Positions 1-12,268 of a stretch of 64,000 bases of DNA are shown here, piece after piece. Each line of letters opens with the position of its first letter. Within the stretch, counting starts at the first letter, position 1. The position numbers and the translations under genes were made by a program. This stretch comes from Siphonodentalium dalli (Eukaryota > Mollusca > Scaphopoda > Gadilida > Siphonodentaliidae), in contig CP136067.1 in assembly GCA_032622095.1 (NCBI GenBank), positions 174,876,556-174,940,555 on the forward strand, in the 5' to 3' direction. A model generated the notes under the pieces. That model was not told the origin of the DNA. It saw nothing but the letters and a program-made list of their open reading frames with translations, and searched no databases.

Positions 1-140
1 GTAGAGTTATTGACCCTCTCTCGACACATTGAAGATGTGCGACTATATTTGGTGAATATGCAGTTTGTATCATAATGGTGTAATCAATTCCTCCTACAGT
101 TTGTAGTATAGTGATCTGAAAAATACATTGCCTTCAATGT
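1..140. other. unassigned AT-rich sequence
   Basis: No coding signal, repeat or RNA gene is apparent here. It ends at a run of 15 G (141-155) that abuts a half copy of a hairpin MITE. Confidence 0.4.
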
Positions 141-150
141 GGGGGGGGGG

Positions 151-259
151 GGGGGAGCTTTCCGATGAATGTCAACAAGCCATATTTCCAACTAAATACT
201 GAAAAGTTACCCATAATTCTGCTGTGGTTAAGAAGTCATTTACTTAGGGCATTACTGTA
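151..259. mobile_element. half copy of a palindromic MITE
   Basis: This stretch matches the right half of the hairpin elements at 18951-19171 and 20670-20838. Shared words include AGCTTTCCGATGAATG, AAGTTACCCATAATTCTGCTG and the terminal GCATTACTGTA. The left arm is missing and a poly-G tract stands where the hairpin centre should be. By eye it differs from the other copies at scattered positions. Confidence 0.6.
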
Positions 260-540
260 TGTATACCTGGATTGACTCTATGGTCATGAGTTGGGTGTAT
301 AAGTATAACTTGAGTGTGCATATGCTCATGGGTGTGAAGAAAATGTATACATGGACTATGGCCAATGGTGAGGTGCTGCGCGTTGTATAATTGTATTGCT
401 GTATCTAGACGGTATGTATGGTCAATTATGAGGTGTCTATGTATACCTGGAGTGACTATAATAGGCATTGATGGGGTGTGTATGTACCTTATATATATTT
501 ATTGACTATATGGTCATGGTGTGGCCAATATGTATACAAG
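260..540. repeat. degenerate minisatellite, left block
   Basis: Loose repeats of about 35-45 bp are built on GTATACCTGGAGTGACTATA, ATGGTCATG and GTGAGGTG. The same texture resumes at 1441-2000 and follows each Gypsy copy, so this is part of the ZNF-unit flank. It is separated from the second block by the LINE fragment at 541-1440. Small ORFs rich in His, Thr and Tyr read from it are repeat artefacts. Confidence 0.6.
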
Positions 541-1440
541 ATTCAAGATTTTATTCGATAACGAAAGCTCCATGTCGGAACATCATATTTTGTAAATAGT
601 AGAAGAAGAGAAGAAAATATAGCAATAAATAATATAACTATAATAATAACGAGCACCAGTTTTCTGTATAATGGGGAGTAACTCTAATAATGCCTCAATG
701 TGTATTTCCAATGGCTATGTGCTCATTACACTAGTACAGTATGAAATTCTAAATGAGTAGATTCCTTAAAATTAGTTAATTTCATCATTGAATAAAGTTA
801 GTTTTACACTAGGGTTATGTTATGGTATTACCCTTACATGGAACTAGGTACTTGAAGTTAATATCAGATAATTTTCTGTGATTTATTAAAGATGTAATCA
901 TGGTTTCAGAGCTCCAGTTGCAACAGCATTTAAATATAAGTTTAAAATATGAATACCAAATGGCACATCCTATTCTAAACATCTTAATTTACGACATAAG
1001 AAGAATTTAGATGAAATGTAAAATTTGGTCTGAAACCCTGACCACATGTTTAAGTATTAACCTGTATGAAAATAATTAAATCAACGGAATAGTAGTGGTA
1101 AGCCTTAAGTTGTACGATTGGTGTATCGTGCATGTAAATCAGAAGTTTATATGCAGTGACTGTGAGCAGTAGTAGAGGCATTACTAGGGTTACTCCCATG
1201 GGCGTAAGAAGAACATCATGCTTGAGAGAGCCCTGCTAAAAGCAAAGAGAACAAAACCTGGCTATCTTTTTTATATATTTGGGCTCTGTTTTGTTCATTA
1301 ACCAAATTAGTTGTGTGTAGTAAGCTTCAGTTTGGATACTTTGTGAAAGAAGTGCGACAATTAAATTATTACGTACCATATCATGTTTGGGACATTGTAA
1401 TAGGAAGTGGGCCTCATCCTCAGTTACTCCAAGATTGCAC
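541..1440 (-). pseudogene. 5'-truncated LINE (non-LTR retrotransposon) 3' end
   Basis: On the minus strand, about 1440 down to 1236 encodes residues that include GVTEDEAHFLLQCPKHDMVR. This resembles the Cys/His-containing C-terminus that follows the reverse transcriptase in many LINE ORF2 proteins, with the pattern DE-HFLL-CP-x-x-x-x-R. The frame closes near 1236. The rest, down to about 541, would be 3' UTR. The 5' side stops abruptly at the minisatellite word GTATGGCCAATGG, as expected for 5' truncation during target-primed reverse transcription. The clade is not resolved and no catalytic RT motif is present. It looks dead. Confidence 0.55.
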
Positions 1441-2397
1441 GTATGGCCAATGGTGAGGTGAATTGGTACAAATAGTGACTGTGTGACCATGAATGTTGTG
1501 TATGGGTACAAAGTGAGTGGCTGAGTTGTCTTGAGTGAGGAATATATTCAAGCCTGACATGTGTGTGAGGCATTGGTACATTAAAAGGATTGTTTAGCCA
1601 TTGGTGATGTGTATATGTACATCCAGAGTTACCCTATGGTTACTGTTGCAGTGTATATGCATATCTTGAGTGGATATATGTGCATACGTGTGGCAAATAT
1701 ATATACAAGGAGTGATTGTATGACCAATGGTGAGGCGAATAGGTGTACAAGAAGTGACTATGATCACGAATGTGGTGAATATGTATACAGGAAGTGACTA
1801 TATGGTCACGGGTGAAGTGTGGGACTTTACCTGGTGTGCCTGAATGGTGACACGTGGCTGTATAGTCATCTATGTGGTTTACGGGTAAACCCAAGTATGG
1901 TTGTATTGTAATGGGTGAGTTGTATGGCTACATGGTAATTTGTGTGGTGTTTATGAAAATGATTGTGGTCATGGATGAGTTGGACCTTTGGTGGCTATCA
2001 CTTTCCATAATAACTCAAGCATATGTTAATCGATTGGGAGGTAATGTCAGAGAGTTCTTCATCTTGGTGGCCTTTTATATGCACAATGGAGGAAACGGTT
2101 TTCATGACATTATTCATGACATTATTCAATCAATCTTTATGTCAATGGCCCATAGTTTGATGTTATTAAGCAGTTTTTTCACGAATCTCCTTGTTTTACT
2201 TTCTAAAAAGCCTTCTGGTCCACATGCCAGTATATTACGCTTGCTATTTATCTGTCATTCTAGTGTGATATGTGTGGGGACGCCTACCATGATAGACATG
2301 TTACCTGGTCTGACACCCTCTTACCCTTAATGGTTCCAGATGTTATTGGGCCAGAGTACTTATGTCACTCTTAGTTCAGTTTCAGAGGAATTGTCGA

Positions 2398-2652
<255 letters not shown>

Positions 2653-3048
2653 ATATATTCGTCACATGAGAATTGGGAACAATATTAGATTCCGGCGACC
2701 CAGATGTACCTAGGTAGGTTCTGCAACTTCTGCCAGACAGAGGAATAATCACTGTAACAGGTAATTTCCCCAACAATCAGGAAACATTGTAAATATGTTC
2801 GCAACTCAAAAAAATATATATTAAAATACCGGAAATTCAAGGAGTACGGGACTTACAGATGTTTCTGTCCTGACTATCAAAGACAAGAGAGTTTTGAAGC
2901 AGCCCCTCATCCCAAAATAATGCACAACACAAATTTAACTGTTATCATTTTTTGTGCGACATTCTTCAACAAAGAAAATGTTCAGTTGGGGGCACCCACG
3001 CTGAAATTTCAACTGTATGTCCAGTTTGATTCTAAATGACTTAGCTCG

Positions 3049-3258
3049 GTGAGAAAATCAGAGGGAGTTATTATACCAAAAAAAAAAGAAAAGAAGAAGA
3101 CTGCTTCACCAACAGTCTATCGCCCTTACGAGTGTGACATGATAATGCACAATGGTGAACGACCTTACGGGTGCGACGTTTGTCAGAAGAAGTTCGGTGT
3201 GACCGTGAGTCTGACAAGTCATAGGAAAACCCACGCTGGTTACTCAACGTTTGTCTAA
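3049..3258 (+). pseudogene. downstream C2H2 finger remnant (unit 0)
   Basis: The reading frame contains one C2H2 finger starting at CDVCQKKF and ending SHRKTH, preceded by a broken finger (YRPYECDM). Units 1 and 2 carry about 130 extra bases between these two pieces, including a pyrimidine tract and CAG that look like a splice acceptor. The segment is absent here, so the two pieces are fused. No start codon context or complete gene is visible. Confidence 0.55.
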
Positions 3259-3720
3259 AGACGTTATGTATGTCAATTACATGTAACATGACAACATGTA
3301 TATTTCCTCGCGGTTTGGTGATGTAACGGATGTATCAGTTCTAACGGGAAATATTTGGTACATTTGGTCTCGTCTTTGGAGGTAATGTCATATGCCAAAC
3401 TTTCAAGTCGCAATATTCGTGTTCCAACAGGTTCAATCTCCTTTCAAAATTTATTCAACGAAATATACGAAATACATTGTATTGTTGATTGTCAGGCAGA
3501 GCAATTAAAAATGAAACGCATTTCACAATTAGGAACGAATTGAACGTGATTGTATTTGATGAAGTAAAATAATCAGTTAAAGTTATTCCCAACCTTCACA
3601 TTCTGACAAAAGAATCCACACCGGTAATCGACCGTACGATTGTGACGTGGTTCGAATAGATTTCAGTCATATCAACTCAAGAGAATTCACACAGTCAATC
3701 GTCCATACACGTGTGACGTG

Positions 3721-4020
3721 CCCATATAAAAATGTACCTGGGTAAATCTTGGTGTTTACCTATGTATACCCCGGTACATATAGGTTTTACCCTGGTTCCA
3801 CCCAGGTCACACCCAGGTTACACCCAGGTAAATCAGGGATTTATATAGATTTACCCAGGTGTTTTCTATATATGTTAGGTATAAACCCCAGTTTACCCGG
3901 GTTTTTACGGATTTACACCCAGGTATTTACACCAGGTATTTACACCCAGGTATTTACACCAGGGTTTCGCCCAGGTATTTACTACAGTGTTCACCCGGAT
4001 ATATACACCTGTGGTATTTT
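3721..4020. repeat. left subterminal array of the 22-kb insertion
   Basis: Irregular repeats of ACCCAGGT or ACCTGGGT separated by TATTTACA, TTTACCC and similar spacers. The same octamers fill the right end in inverted orientation. Subterminal repeats of this kind often serve as transposase-binding sites, which is inference here. Overlapping ORFs in this stretch (PGIYTQVFTPG-like) are products of the repeat. Confidence 0.7.
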
Positions 4021-4034
4021 GTTAAACTGTATAA

Positions 4035-5835
4035 TCTGCATTGAAGTCACCTTATTAACCCTTTCTATATTACAGCACCATTGGTGTGTAGTTACCTTAT
4101 TAACCATTCTATATTAAATCATTAATTGACAGGTAGTTACCTTATTAACCCTTTCTATACTAAGTAACATTGGTGAGTAGTTACATTATTAACCCTTTCT
4201 ATATTAAAGCACCATTGATGTGAAGTTACCTTATTAACCCTTTCTTTATTAAAGCATCATTGACGCGTAGTTACCTTATTAACCCTTTCTATATTAAAAT
4301 ATCATTGATGTGTAGTTACAATGTTAACCCTTTCTATAGTATAGCATCATTGGCGGGTAGTTGGCTCCTTAACTCTGTATATACCAAAGTATCATTGTCG
4401 TATATAGTTACCTTATTAACCCTTTCTATACTAAGTACCGTTGGCGTGTAGTTGCCTTATTAACCCTTTCTATATTAAAGCATTAATTGACAGGTAGTTA
4501 CCTTATTAACCCTTTCTATACTAAGTATCATTGGTGAGTAGTTGCATTATTAACCCTTTCTATATTAAAGCGCCATTGGCGGGTAGTTACCTTATTAACC
4601 ATTTATGTATTAAAGCATCATTGACGTGTAGTTACCTTATTATAACCCTCTCTATATTAAAGCATCATTATTGCTGGGTAGTTATCTTATTAACCCGTTC
4701 TATACTAAGTATCATTGGTGAGTAGTTACAGTATTAACCCTTTCTATATTAAAGCATCATTGACGTGAAGTTACCTTGTTAACCATTTCTGTATTAAATC
4801 AGCATTGACATGTAGTTGTTAACCCTTTCTATATTAAAGCATCGTTGACGGGTAGTTGCATAATTAACCCTCTATATACTAAAGTATCATTGTCGTGTAG
4901 TTACCTTACCAACCCTTTCTATACTAAGTATCATTGGCGTGTAGTTACCTTATTAACCTTTTCTATATTAAAGCATTAATTGACAGGTAGTTACATTAAA
5001 CAACCCTTTCTATACTAAGTATCATTGGTGAGTAGTTACATTATAAACCATTTCTATATTAAAGCGCCATTGACGGGTAATTACCTTATTAACCCTTTTT
5101 GTATCAAAGCATCATTGACGTGCAGTTACCATATTATAACACTTTCTATATTAAAGCATCATTGACTGATAGTTACCATATTAACCCTTTCTATATTAAA
5201 GCACCATTGGCGTGTAATTACCTTATTAACCCTTTCTACGTTGAAGCAATAATTGACAGGCAGTTACCTTATTAACCCTTTTTATAATGAGTATCATTGG
5301 TGATTAGTTACATTATTAACCCTTTCTACAATAAAGCATCATTGACATGTAGTTATCATAGTAGCCAGTTATATATTAAAGCATCATGGACGGTAGTTAC
5401 CATATTAACCCTTTCTATATTAAAGCACCATTGGCGTGTAATTACCATATTAACCCTTTCTATATTAAAACATCATTGACGTGTAGTTACCCTATTAGCC
5501 CTTTCTATATTTAAGCATCATTGACGTGTAGAACTTTATCTTATTAACCCTTTCTTTATTAAAGCATCATTGACATGTAGTTACCTTAGTAACCATTTCT
5601 ACACTAAAGCATTATTGACGGGTAGTTACCTTATTAACCCTTTCTATATTAAAGCATCATTGACAAGAAGTTAAATTATTAACCTTCTATAATAAGTATC
5701 ATTGCCGTGTAGTTAGTTACCTTATAAAACCTTTCTATATTAAGACGTCGATCATTGACGGGTAGTTGTTACCTTATTAATCATTTATGTATTCAAGCAT
5801 CATTGACGAGTAGTTACCTTATTACTTGAAGTTTA
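4035..5835. repeat. 45-bp satellite array
   Basis: About 40 tandem copies of a roughly 45-bp unit with consensus words TAGTTACCTTATTAACCC, TTTCTATATTAAAG and CATCATTGACG. Variants recur in order (a unit with TTAATTGACAGG, then one with CTAAGTATCATTGGTGAG), near 4125, 4484, 4974 and 5247. These spacings are multiples of about 45 bp, giving a weak higher-order structure. ORFs across it are repeat artefacts. Confidence 0.85.
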
Positions 5836-6060
5836 TTATGACAGTATGACAATACACTACCCCGGACAAATGAAGCAATATCATACTTTATCTAACAGCC
5901 TAGCTATAATTAGTGAACATTAAACTGACAAACAGACAATTTTCAGGGCCATTATTTAATATTAAAGGGATACAAAATAAAGAGATTTCTAATTATCAGT
6001 AAGAATTATTCTCTAAGTGATACTTATTATTTCAAATAAATGATTGCATATACTATAGTA
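5836..6060. other. unassigned AT-rich spacer
   Basis: No repeat, ORF or RNA signal is seen between the satellite and the poly-G/poly-C inverted element. Confidence 0.3.
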
Positions 6061-6062
6061 GA

Positions 6063-6657
6063 CCATATACCAACCAGGGGGGGGGGGGGTCGGAAAAAAA
6101 TTTCAGGCACGTATGGCATTTTTTCCCTTTCGATCATTTTTTGTACCCACCCACCCCCACCGCCAATTTTTTTTCCGTTTTCGGCAGTTTTTTTCCGACG
6201 ATTTTTTGACACCCACCCCCCCCTTTTAACACTAAAACAGAGATTTGCGGGGGGGAATTCACTGTAAACAGCTGTATATGAATTTCTGTGCATACTATTT
6301 ATCATGGATGTTAACATGGACATGTAAATAGGAATGAGTAATTTTGAGGTCATTCGGCCAAAAAAACATGGCTGCCAGCGGCCATCTTGGATTTCAAAAT
6401 TTGCAACAAAATACAACACGATAACTGCCTGCAGTCAGTTTACCAGTTAGAATTACATTATTTCTCTCATTCAAACTGATTCAAAGTGGTTTTGAAGCCC
6501 AACTCATTGCCAAAACACTAAAAACAAGCAGGAATTTTTTTTTTTAGTTGCGGAAAAAATTGCTTGTTGGTGGCTTTGACCACCTACCCACCCCGGCATA
6601 CGTGCCGGAAGAATTTTTTTCACCCCCCCCCCCCCCCCCCCCCCCTGTACCAACAGG
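6063..6657. mobile_element. inverted-repeat element with poly-G/poly-C ends
   Basis: The left side has a G run at 6077-6089 followed by a short A-rich stretch and GGCACGTATG. The right side has CATACGTGCC, a T-rich stretch and a C run at 6623-6645. The arms are imperfect inverted repeats, so the element could fold into a hairpin closed by a G:C homopolymer stem. The predicted ORFs are low-complexity Pro/Gly/Phe artefacts. Confidence 0.5.
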
Positions 6658-8100
6658 AAAATATTAGTGAATACAATTATTGTGTTTCAAAATTCGTTTC
6701 GTTTCGTTTCTGCAGCCAAATTACAATCTTAACTTTTAGTTATCGTTCTTCAAAATGAAGCGCGGATAATTCCTTATGGTATTTTGAGTTAATTTTGTCG
6801 CGAATCAACGCGGATTGACAGAAGGAAATGGTGTATTGGCTACAAACGGATAAACTGTGGACTTATATATAAGATTCGCCGATTTCTCCCCATGGATGTG
6901 CGCAAATATCGAAAAAGACTGAATTTCATGGAGAAGACTGACGGACACACCTTATACGACGGAAGTAATTGTTTTAAGTTTTGCGCATGCGCTAGTACGT
7001 TCTTATAGTCAGGTGCGTTTAGCGATGTCGAAAGTAAATTGTTTCCGGAGTTTAAATAAGTGTTTTATGCAGTTTCTTTCGAATGTATAGACGATGTTTG
7101 TGCATTCCACGAATGAATGAACAGCTGATTTAGTTTTTCGTGCGAATAACTGTTAAATATCCATGTTTTTAGAAAACTCTGCTCATTTAATCTAATAAAA
7201 ACCCCGAAATTGAGTAAAAATACTCAATCTCAAAAAAGTTAAATCAACTTCAGAAAAAAAAACCCACTGAAAATGAACGTGATCAGAATGTGATTTGATC
7301 AGTCAACTCAGGCCAGACACAAACAGTAAATACACAGCTTTGGCGATTCGGACATAATTGTGTTCTGATTGGTGGATTGTATTCATTAAACTGGACTCAA
7401 GACAAAAGTGTGTGTGGAGACTGGAGTAGATTGACAAGTCACAAGGTCATACAGATGACATGAACTTGCGGCAACTTCAAGTTGTATTGTGTGTATTTTG
7501 ATGATTTTAACCAACACAACAACATATGCCACATATTTGACTATTCGGTTGAATTTCACAAATGTGTACCAACTTTGTGGTGGATTATGACAGCATCAGA
7601 TTCTTTATTTAACACAGATTCGGAGCAAAAACTAATCAAGTTGACTTCACTCTACAGACGATTGACATGCCATGAAAAATTTCACATCAGAACAACTAAA
7701 AATTTGACCGACTCTACTTTAAATCATTCTGGATGTTCTCCTACAACTTTGAATCATAGTTGATGTGTGAGGATATATAGGTACCATACCGGGTACCTAT
7801 TTAATACCATACTGTACAATACATGCATACCGGTATACTAAGTGTGTGATTGTCAAAGTTCTACATAGTACATGTAGTGGAAAGCAGATATACTCATCTA
7901 TACCACAAGTTCACAGCCACAGTGTAGGGTGACTGGCACATCACTGCATGAACTATCTGATCAGAGGATAGATTGATCCATACAAATGTTTGTGTTCAAT
8001 TTTGTGATGTATAGTAATACTACTATTAGAATATCTTCATTTTACACCTGACATCTTTTTTTTACTTTCCCTGTAGTTGGGCCATGCAAAATAAATATCT
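6658..8100. other. noncoding stretch with promoter-like inverted arm
   Basis: No recognisable gene. Positions 6934-6968 form a perfect 35-bp inverted match to 14061-14095, and GCGCATGCGC occurs at 6983-6992. An ORF of 93 codons at 7482-7763 has no recognised domain and is probably chance. Palindromic GGTACC and ACCGGTA words are common near 7780-7840. Confidence 0.4.
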
Positions 8101-8109
8101 AGATTATCA

Positions 8110-8500
8110 TCGCCCCACCCCAATATGTATGGGAGGCCAACTTCACATTTAATACTTAATTGCGCTTAAGCGCAAATATTGCGCTTAAGTGCAATTCATG
8201 GTTATATGTACATGTAACCAAACACCCCTGGTGAATAAATAGGTTTATCCACAACTTAACCTTAACTCCTATTGACATATCGCATCTTGGTTCATTGATT
8301 TGGATGGGTAGGGAGCTAGCCCAACTTCTTTATCAAAATGGCTGACTCGCAATAGTATCACCTTCTGTTTTAGTTGGAGCGACTCGTGATTGCATTATAT
8401 TATCTTCGGTATATATTAGTTGGGGCTACTTGCAATAGCATTTCTTTCTGTATTAGTCGGGGGCGACTTTGATTTTCTTCAATTTTCGAGTATACAGGCA
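8110..8500. repeat. direct repeat, first copy
   Basis: This block shares long stretches with 9117-9400, for example GGTTTATCCACAACTTAAC, GAGCTAGCCCAACTTC and CAAAATGGCTGACTCGC. Runs of GCGCTTAAGCGC palindromes sit beside both copies. The insertion at 8588-9116 lies between them. Confidence 0.7.
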
Positions 8501-8587
8501 CACCATTATGGGAGGCCAAATTCACATTTAATAATTAATTAATTGCGTTCAATTGCACTTAAGCCTGCTTAAGCGCAAATAATTACG

Positions 8588-9116
8588 CTTAAAGATGGAT
8601 TATCTCTTTAAATAACAAATTTTAAATAGTTGCGTGGGTATAAAATAATAGATATGAACTGAAGACCTATGTCCGGAAAAGCTTCTATCAATTAATATTG
8701 ATTTTATTTCGAATATTAAATCGGGCCCATTTATGTTACTATTTTTAGAACCGACCATTCGGATGAGACCGTATTGCGATATAGAGCACTGGGCTGTTCC
8801 TACGGCTACGCAACGAATGTCAAATGTCACAGATTGGTTGTTTGTACTGTTTTGTTCCACAGATATAAGCGATAATGAGTATAATTAACGTTTATTTGTG
8901 ACAAAATTGCACAATATAATTTCTGGTCTCTGTTAACAGTAACCAATATTGTTCGTTAGCTAAACAAACACACCTTTTTAGACCAGAAAATATTCGAAAT
9001 AAAATTAATATTAATCGATAGAAGCATTTCCGGACAGGAGTCTTCGATTCAGATCTAATATTTTATACCCCGGTAACTATATAATACATGTTTACAAAGA
9101 GATAATCCACCTTTAA
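8588..9116. mobile_element. about 530-bp MITE-like TIR element
   Basis: The ends match as inverted repeats (CTTAAAG, then TGGATTATCTCTTT) and inverted similarity continues inward: AAGCTTCTATCAATTAATATTG against its counterpart near 9010-9030, and TTTTATTTCGAATATT near 8702. It is inserted in a GCGCTTAAGCGC palindrome. The 86-codon minus-strand ORF at 8600-8860 has no recognised domain. Confidence 0.6.
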
Positions 9117-9400
9117 GCGCAATTAATTGCGCTTAATGCCTTAAGTGTAATTATTTCTGCTTAAACGCAATCAATTGTGCTTAAGCGCAATTCATGGTTA
9201 TATGTAACTAAACACCCCTGGTGAATAAATAGGTTTATCCACAACTTAACTTTAACTCCTATTCAGTGACATATCGCATCTTGGTTTCATTGATTTGGAT
9301 GGGTAGGGAGCTAGCCCAACTTCTTTATCAAAATGGCTGACTCGCAATAGTATCACCTTCTGTTTTAGTTGGAGCATTATATTATCTTCGGTATATTTGC
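9117..9400. repeat. direct repeat, second copy
   Basis: Second copy of the block at 8110-8400, in the same orientation and with small indels (an extra TCAG near 9263). Confidence 0.7.
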
Positions 9401-10530
9401 GCTTAAACTAAAAAAGAAATAGAATCTATGTGAAGAAATTTCTATACAAATTTGATAATAAAGAAATCTCCACAGAAGATGAGGCCTAATCAGAATGAGG
9501 TCCCCAGAGCAGGGAAGAATCCAGAGATAATTTGGGGACACCTGTTTCCAGCAGAGGATATATACCGGTAACCCAATATAACTTTAAAATATGGCTTCAA
9601 CACCGAACCAACACATATAGACGCATATATTATAAATATGACATAATATTTCTGATATAAAAATTCAACATGCAAATGAAGGCTGTATTGCAACTGCAGA
9701 TTTGTTATTTACATCGCATATTGTTGAATTGCCTTGAAAATGCAGGTTGACTCCATAAATACTGTCCACAAGGAATTTGGGGTCATTTGGGCTTCTCGAG
9801 TTTGGGCGCCCATACCTGTAACAGGTATCAAAACAGCCCTGGAAATTTCCCTGCCCCAGAGGGTGAATTTAGTTATGCTGGGCTGTTATGCGGGATAACA
9901 ATAAACGAAGAGCACTTGTTATCAGCTCAGAACATATATGGGAAAATTTGCACACAGAGGTAAGTTGAGGGAGTGCCATGAGATAGGTGTCATTGACCTC
10001 AGATGAATTAAAGGGGCACTAATAATTACAAATAAAGAGCGTTTATTATCAGCTTAAAGTGAGAAACTAAGGGAATGTGCTAAATTCCATATTTTCTGGT
10101 CAAGTATTTTAATAGCTATAGAAATATGAAATAAATTGAAATATGTATGCTCTAATTTTCTCATATTAACTGTTAGTATACTAGATTGAACAAATTGTAA
10201 AATAATTGCAAAAAATTGTTGAAGAAAATTTGGGCATTTTTGTCTATTTTAAAAGTTTTGGTGCACATGAAATAGAAAAAAACAACCGGTGTTTAATGTG
10301 CAATATTATTTGAACTTTCCTCTTACAACACTTTAGTTTGATAAAATATCATCACAATGTGTTTGGGTTTGGAAATTCCCTCACTTTGTTTAATCTAGTA
10401 TACTTAAAATGTTACAAGAAAAGCAGGGCATATGGATATCATTTATTGATTTACATGATCTCAAATATGGCATTTCATCACACAAGTTCTATTTCATTGG
10501 CAAATTGGGCTAAGTCCATACCATGGAACA
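9401..10530. other. unassigned noncoding stretch
   Basis: No coding evidence. Fragments related to the palindrome at 12269-12516 occur near 9496-9513 (GAATGAGGTCCCCAGAG) and 9855-9890 (CCAGAGGGTGAATTTAG), so a decayed relative of that element is present. Confidence 0.4.
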
Positions 10531-10534
10531 CACA

Positions 10535-10650
10535 TTTTGTCTTCATGTTTTTGCACAATCTGGTCAGAAAATTACTAAAACAACAAATTAACCCTTCATG
10601 TTTTTGCACTATCTAGTCAGAAAATTACTAAAACATTGATTAGCCCTTCA
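10535..10650. repeat. two-copy tandem duplication, about 52 bp
   Basis: The words CATGTTTTTGCAC, TCAGAAAATTACTAAAAC and TTAACCCTTCAT or TTAGCCCTTCAT appear twice in succession. Confidence 0.6.
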
Positions 10651-10851
10651 TTTTATCTAGTTCTTGGAATACTTGAACATTGCAAAGTTTTGTTCTGTAA
10701 TCAGTAAAAGTAAGATCTACAAAACAGACTTGCAATTGGAAGGATTTGTGAATTTTATTCTTGTTGACTTTTAGTATGTTGTTTATATTAGATTTATATA
10801 CTTATTTCTGTATGGAAAAAATACTCTGATCATCTTCAGACGTGGCGACAT

Positions 10852-10874
10852 GGGGGGGGGGGGGGGGGGGGGGG
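10852..10874. repeat. poly-G tract (23 G)
   Basis: An uninterrupted run of G at the left edge of a region of degenerate repeats. It may be polymorphic in length and hard to sequence. Confidence 0.9.
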
Positions 10875-11890
10875 TAAAAAATTTCAACAGTTGGAAATTT
10901 CATACCTGCCAAAACATTAGGTGGAAATTTCACACCAACACTAGGTTGAATATGTTCTTGTATTTTGATTTTCAAACAATTTATTCAGGGAATTAATTGT
11001 TTTTGGACCAATATTTGAATATTTTACTATTTTTTTGTCAAAATTTTGGACTGAAATTGTCATCAGTTGAATATATTCCAACCTTAGGGGGGGGGTGACA
11101 GGTTGGAAATTGCCAACACTTGGAAACCTTGTGTCCTGGTCCCTCTCCCGTGGCCAGTCAAAAACTGCTAGTTAATTTAAGAAAACAATATTGTCATACA
11201 TTTGGTTAAAATTGTCATTGGAATTGTCATCAGTTGGAAATTTTCCAACCTATGTGGGGGTGTCAGGTTTGAAATTTCCAACTCTAGGAAGGCTTGAGGC
11301 TAGTCTAGATGCTAAGATTTGCAATTTTCTTGTTCAGATTAAAAAAAATTCACACGCCGCGCCCTTGTGGATTATTTCGAAATGGTCATCAATTGGGGAA
11401 TTTCCCAACCTGAGGTGGTCTATGAGATTTGAAATTACCAACACTATAGGAAAGTGTCAGTTGAGGCCAGTCTAGATGCTAGGATTTGCGATTTTCCTGA
11501 AAAGTTTTCAAAATTTTCTCACACTGGGCCAAACAACCATGGTCAGCCCGGTGTGTCCTGGTCTCTTGCCCATAGCCATGTGCATTTGTCTGGAGTTAGA
11601 CCACTAGATGTTAGGATTTATGCAATTTTTCAGGTTAAAATATCTGAATGTTCTCATACCGGGAATATAGATCCATGGTTTATGAAAATATAGGATATTA
11701 GCCTGAGCGGTGAGGTGCAAGGGTGGGAGGGGGTGAAAATGGAATTATGCAGAACTTGTGTTTGGTATGATTCTGATTCAAGGGGAGGGGTGCAGTTGGA
11801 ATTTCCCAAGGTGGACACCCCCAACGGAGACCCTCTAGCCATGTCCCTGCTGTTACCCACATAAATTTGGAATAACAAGAGGGGTGACAG
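10875..11890. repeat. degenerate tandem repeat, about 175 bp
   Basis: Motifs TCATCAGTTGGAAATTT, TTCCAACCT and GTCTAGATGCTAAGATTTG recur near 11050, 11220, 11390, 11465 and 11590 with variable spacing. The short ORFs here translate the same repeat (for example KFPTLGRLEASLDAKIC and VEASLDARIC) and have no domain. Confidence 0.55.
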
Positions 11891-12110
11891 TGACTCCTGA
11901 GTACTGGTTAAGAATATATAGTATACAAGTCAAGGTTATTTCACACTATTAAATGTGATAATATTCGCAGAATTGTTGCAGTACTGTTCATAAACTTCAA
12001 ACACATCAAGATGTATGCAACTGAATTACATCAAAATATCTTATTTTGACTAGCAGATCATAATTTGTTTTAACAATTTGATGCTATACAACCTGTGCAT
12101 ACCAGAATGT

Positions 12111-12134
12111 GGGGGGGGGGGGGGGGGGGGGGGG
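12111..12134. repeat. poly-G tract (24 G)
   Basis: Uninterrupted G run preceding a short GGTAACACCC. The longest G homopolymer in the window. Confidence 0.9.
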
Positions 12135-12268
12135 TAACACCCTCACTACTTCCAGACATCCTTCTCAATCAGATATATCTTACAGTTCCAGAATATCTGG
12201 TACACAGAAATCACCTCCAGATATCTATAATTAGTACTACACATGTAGTTATAATTAGTACTAGTCAT

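Noticed and set aside
4035-5835. CRISPR-like array
   Set aside because: Monomers are contiguous with no spacers, and the window is plainly eukaryotic.
6027-6419. 130-codon minus-strand ORF
   Set aside because: It runs through the poly-G/poly-C inverted element, and the Pro/Gly runs come from homopolymers.
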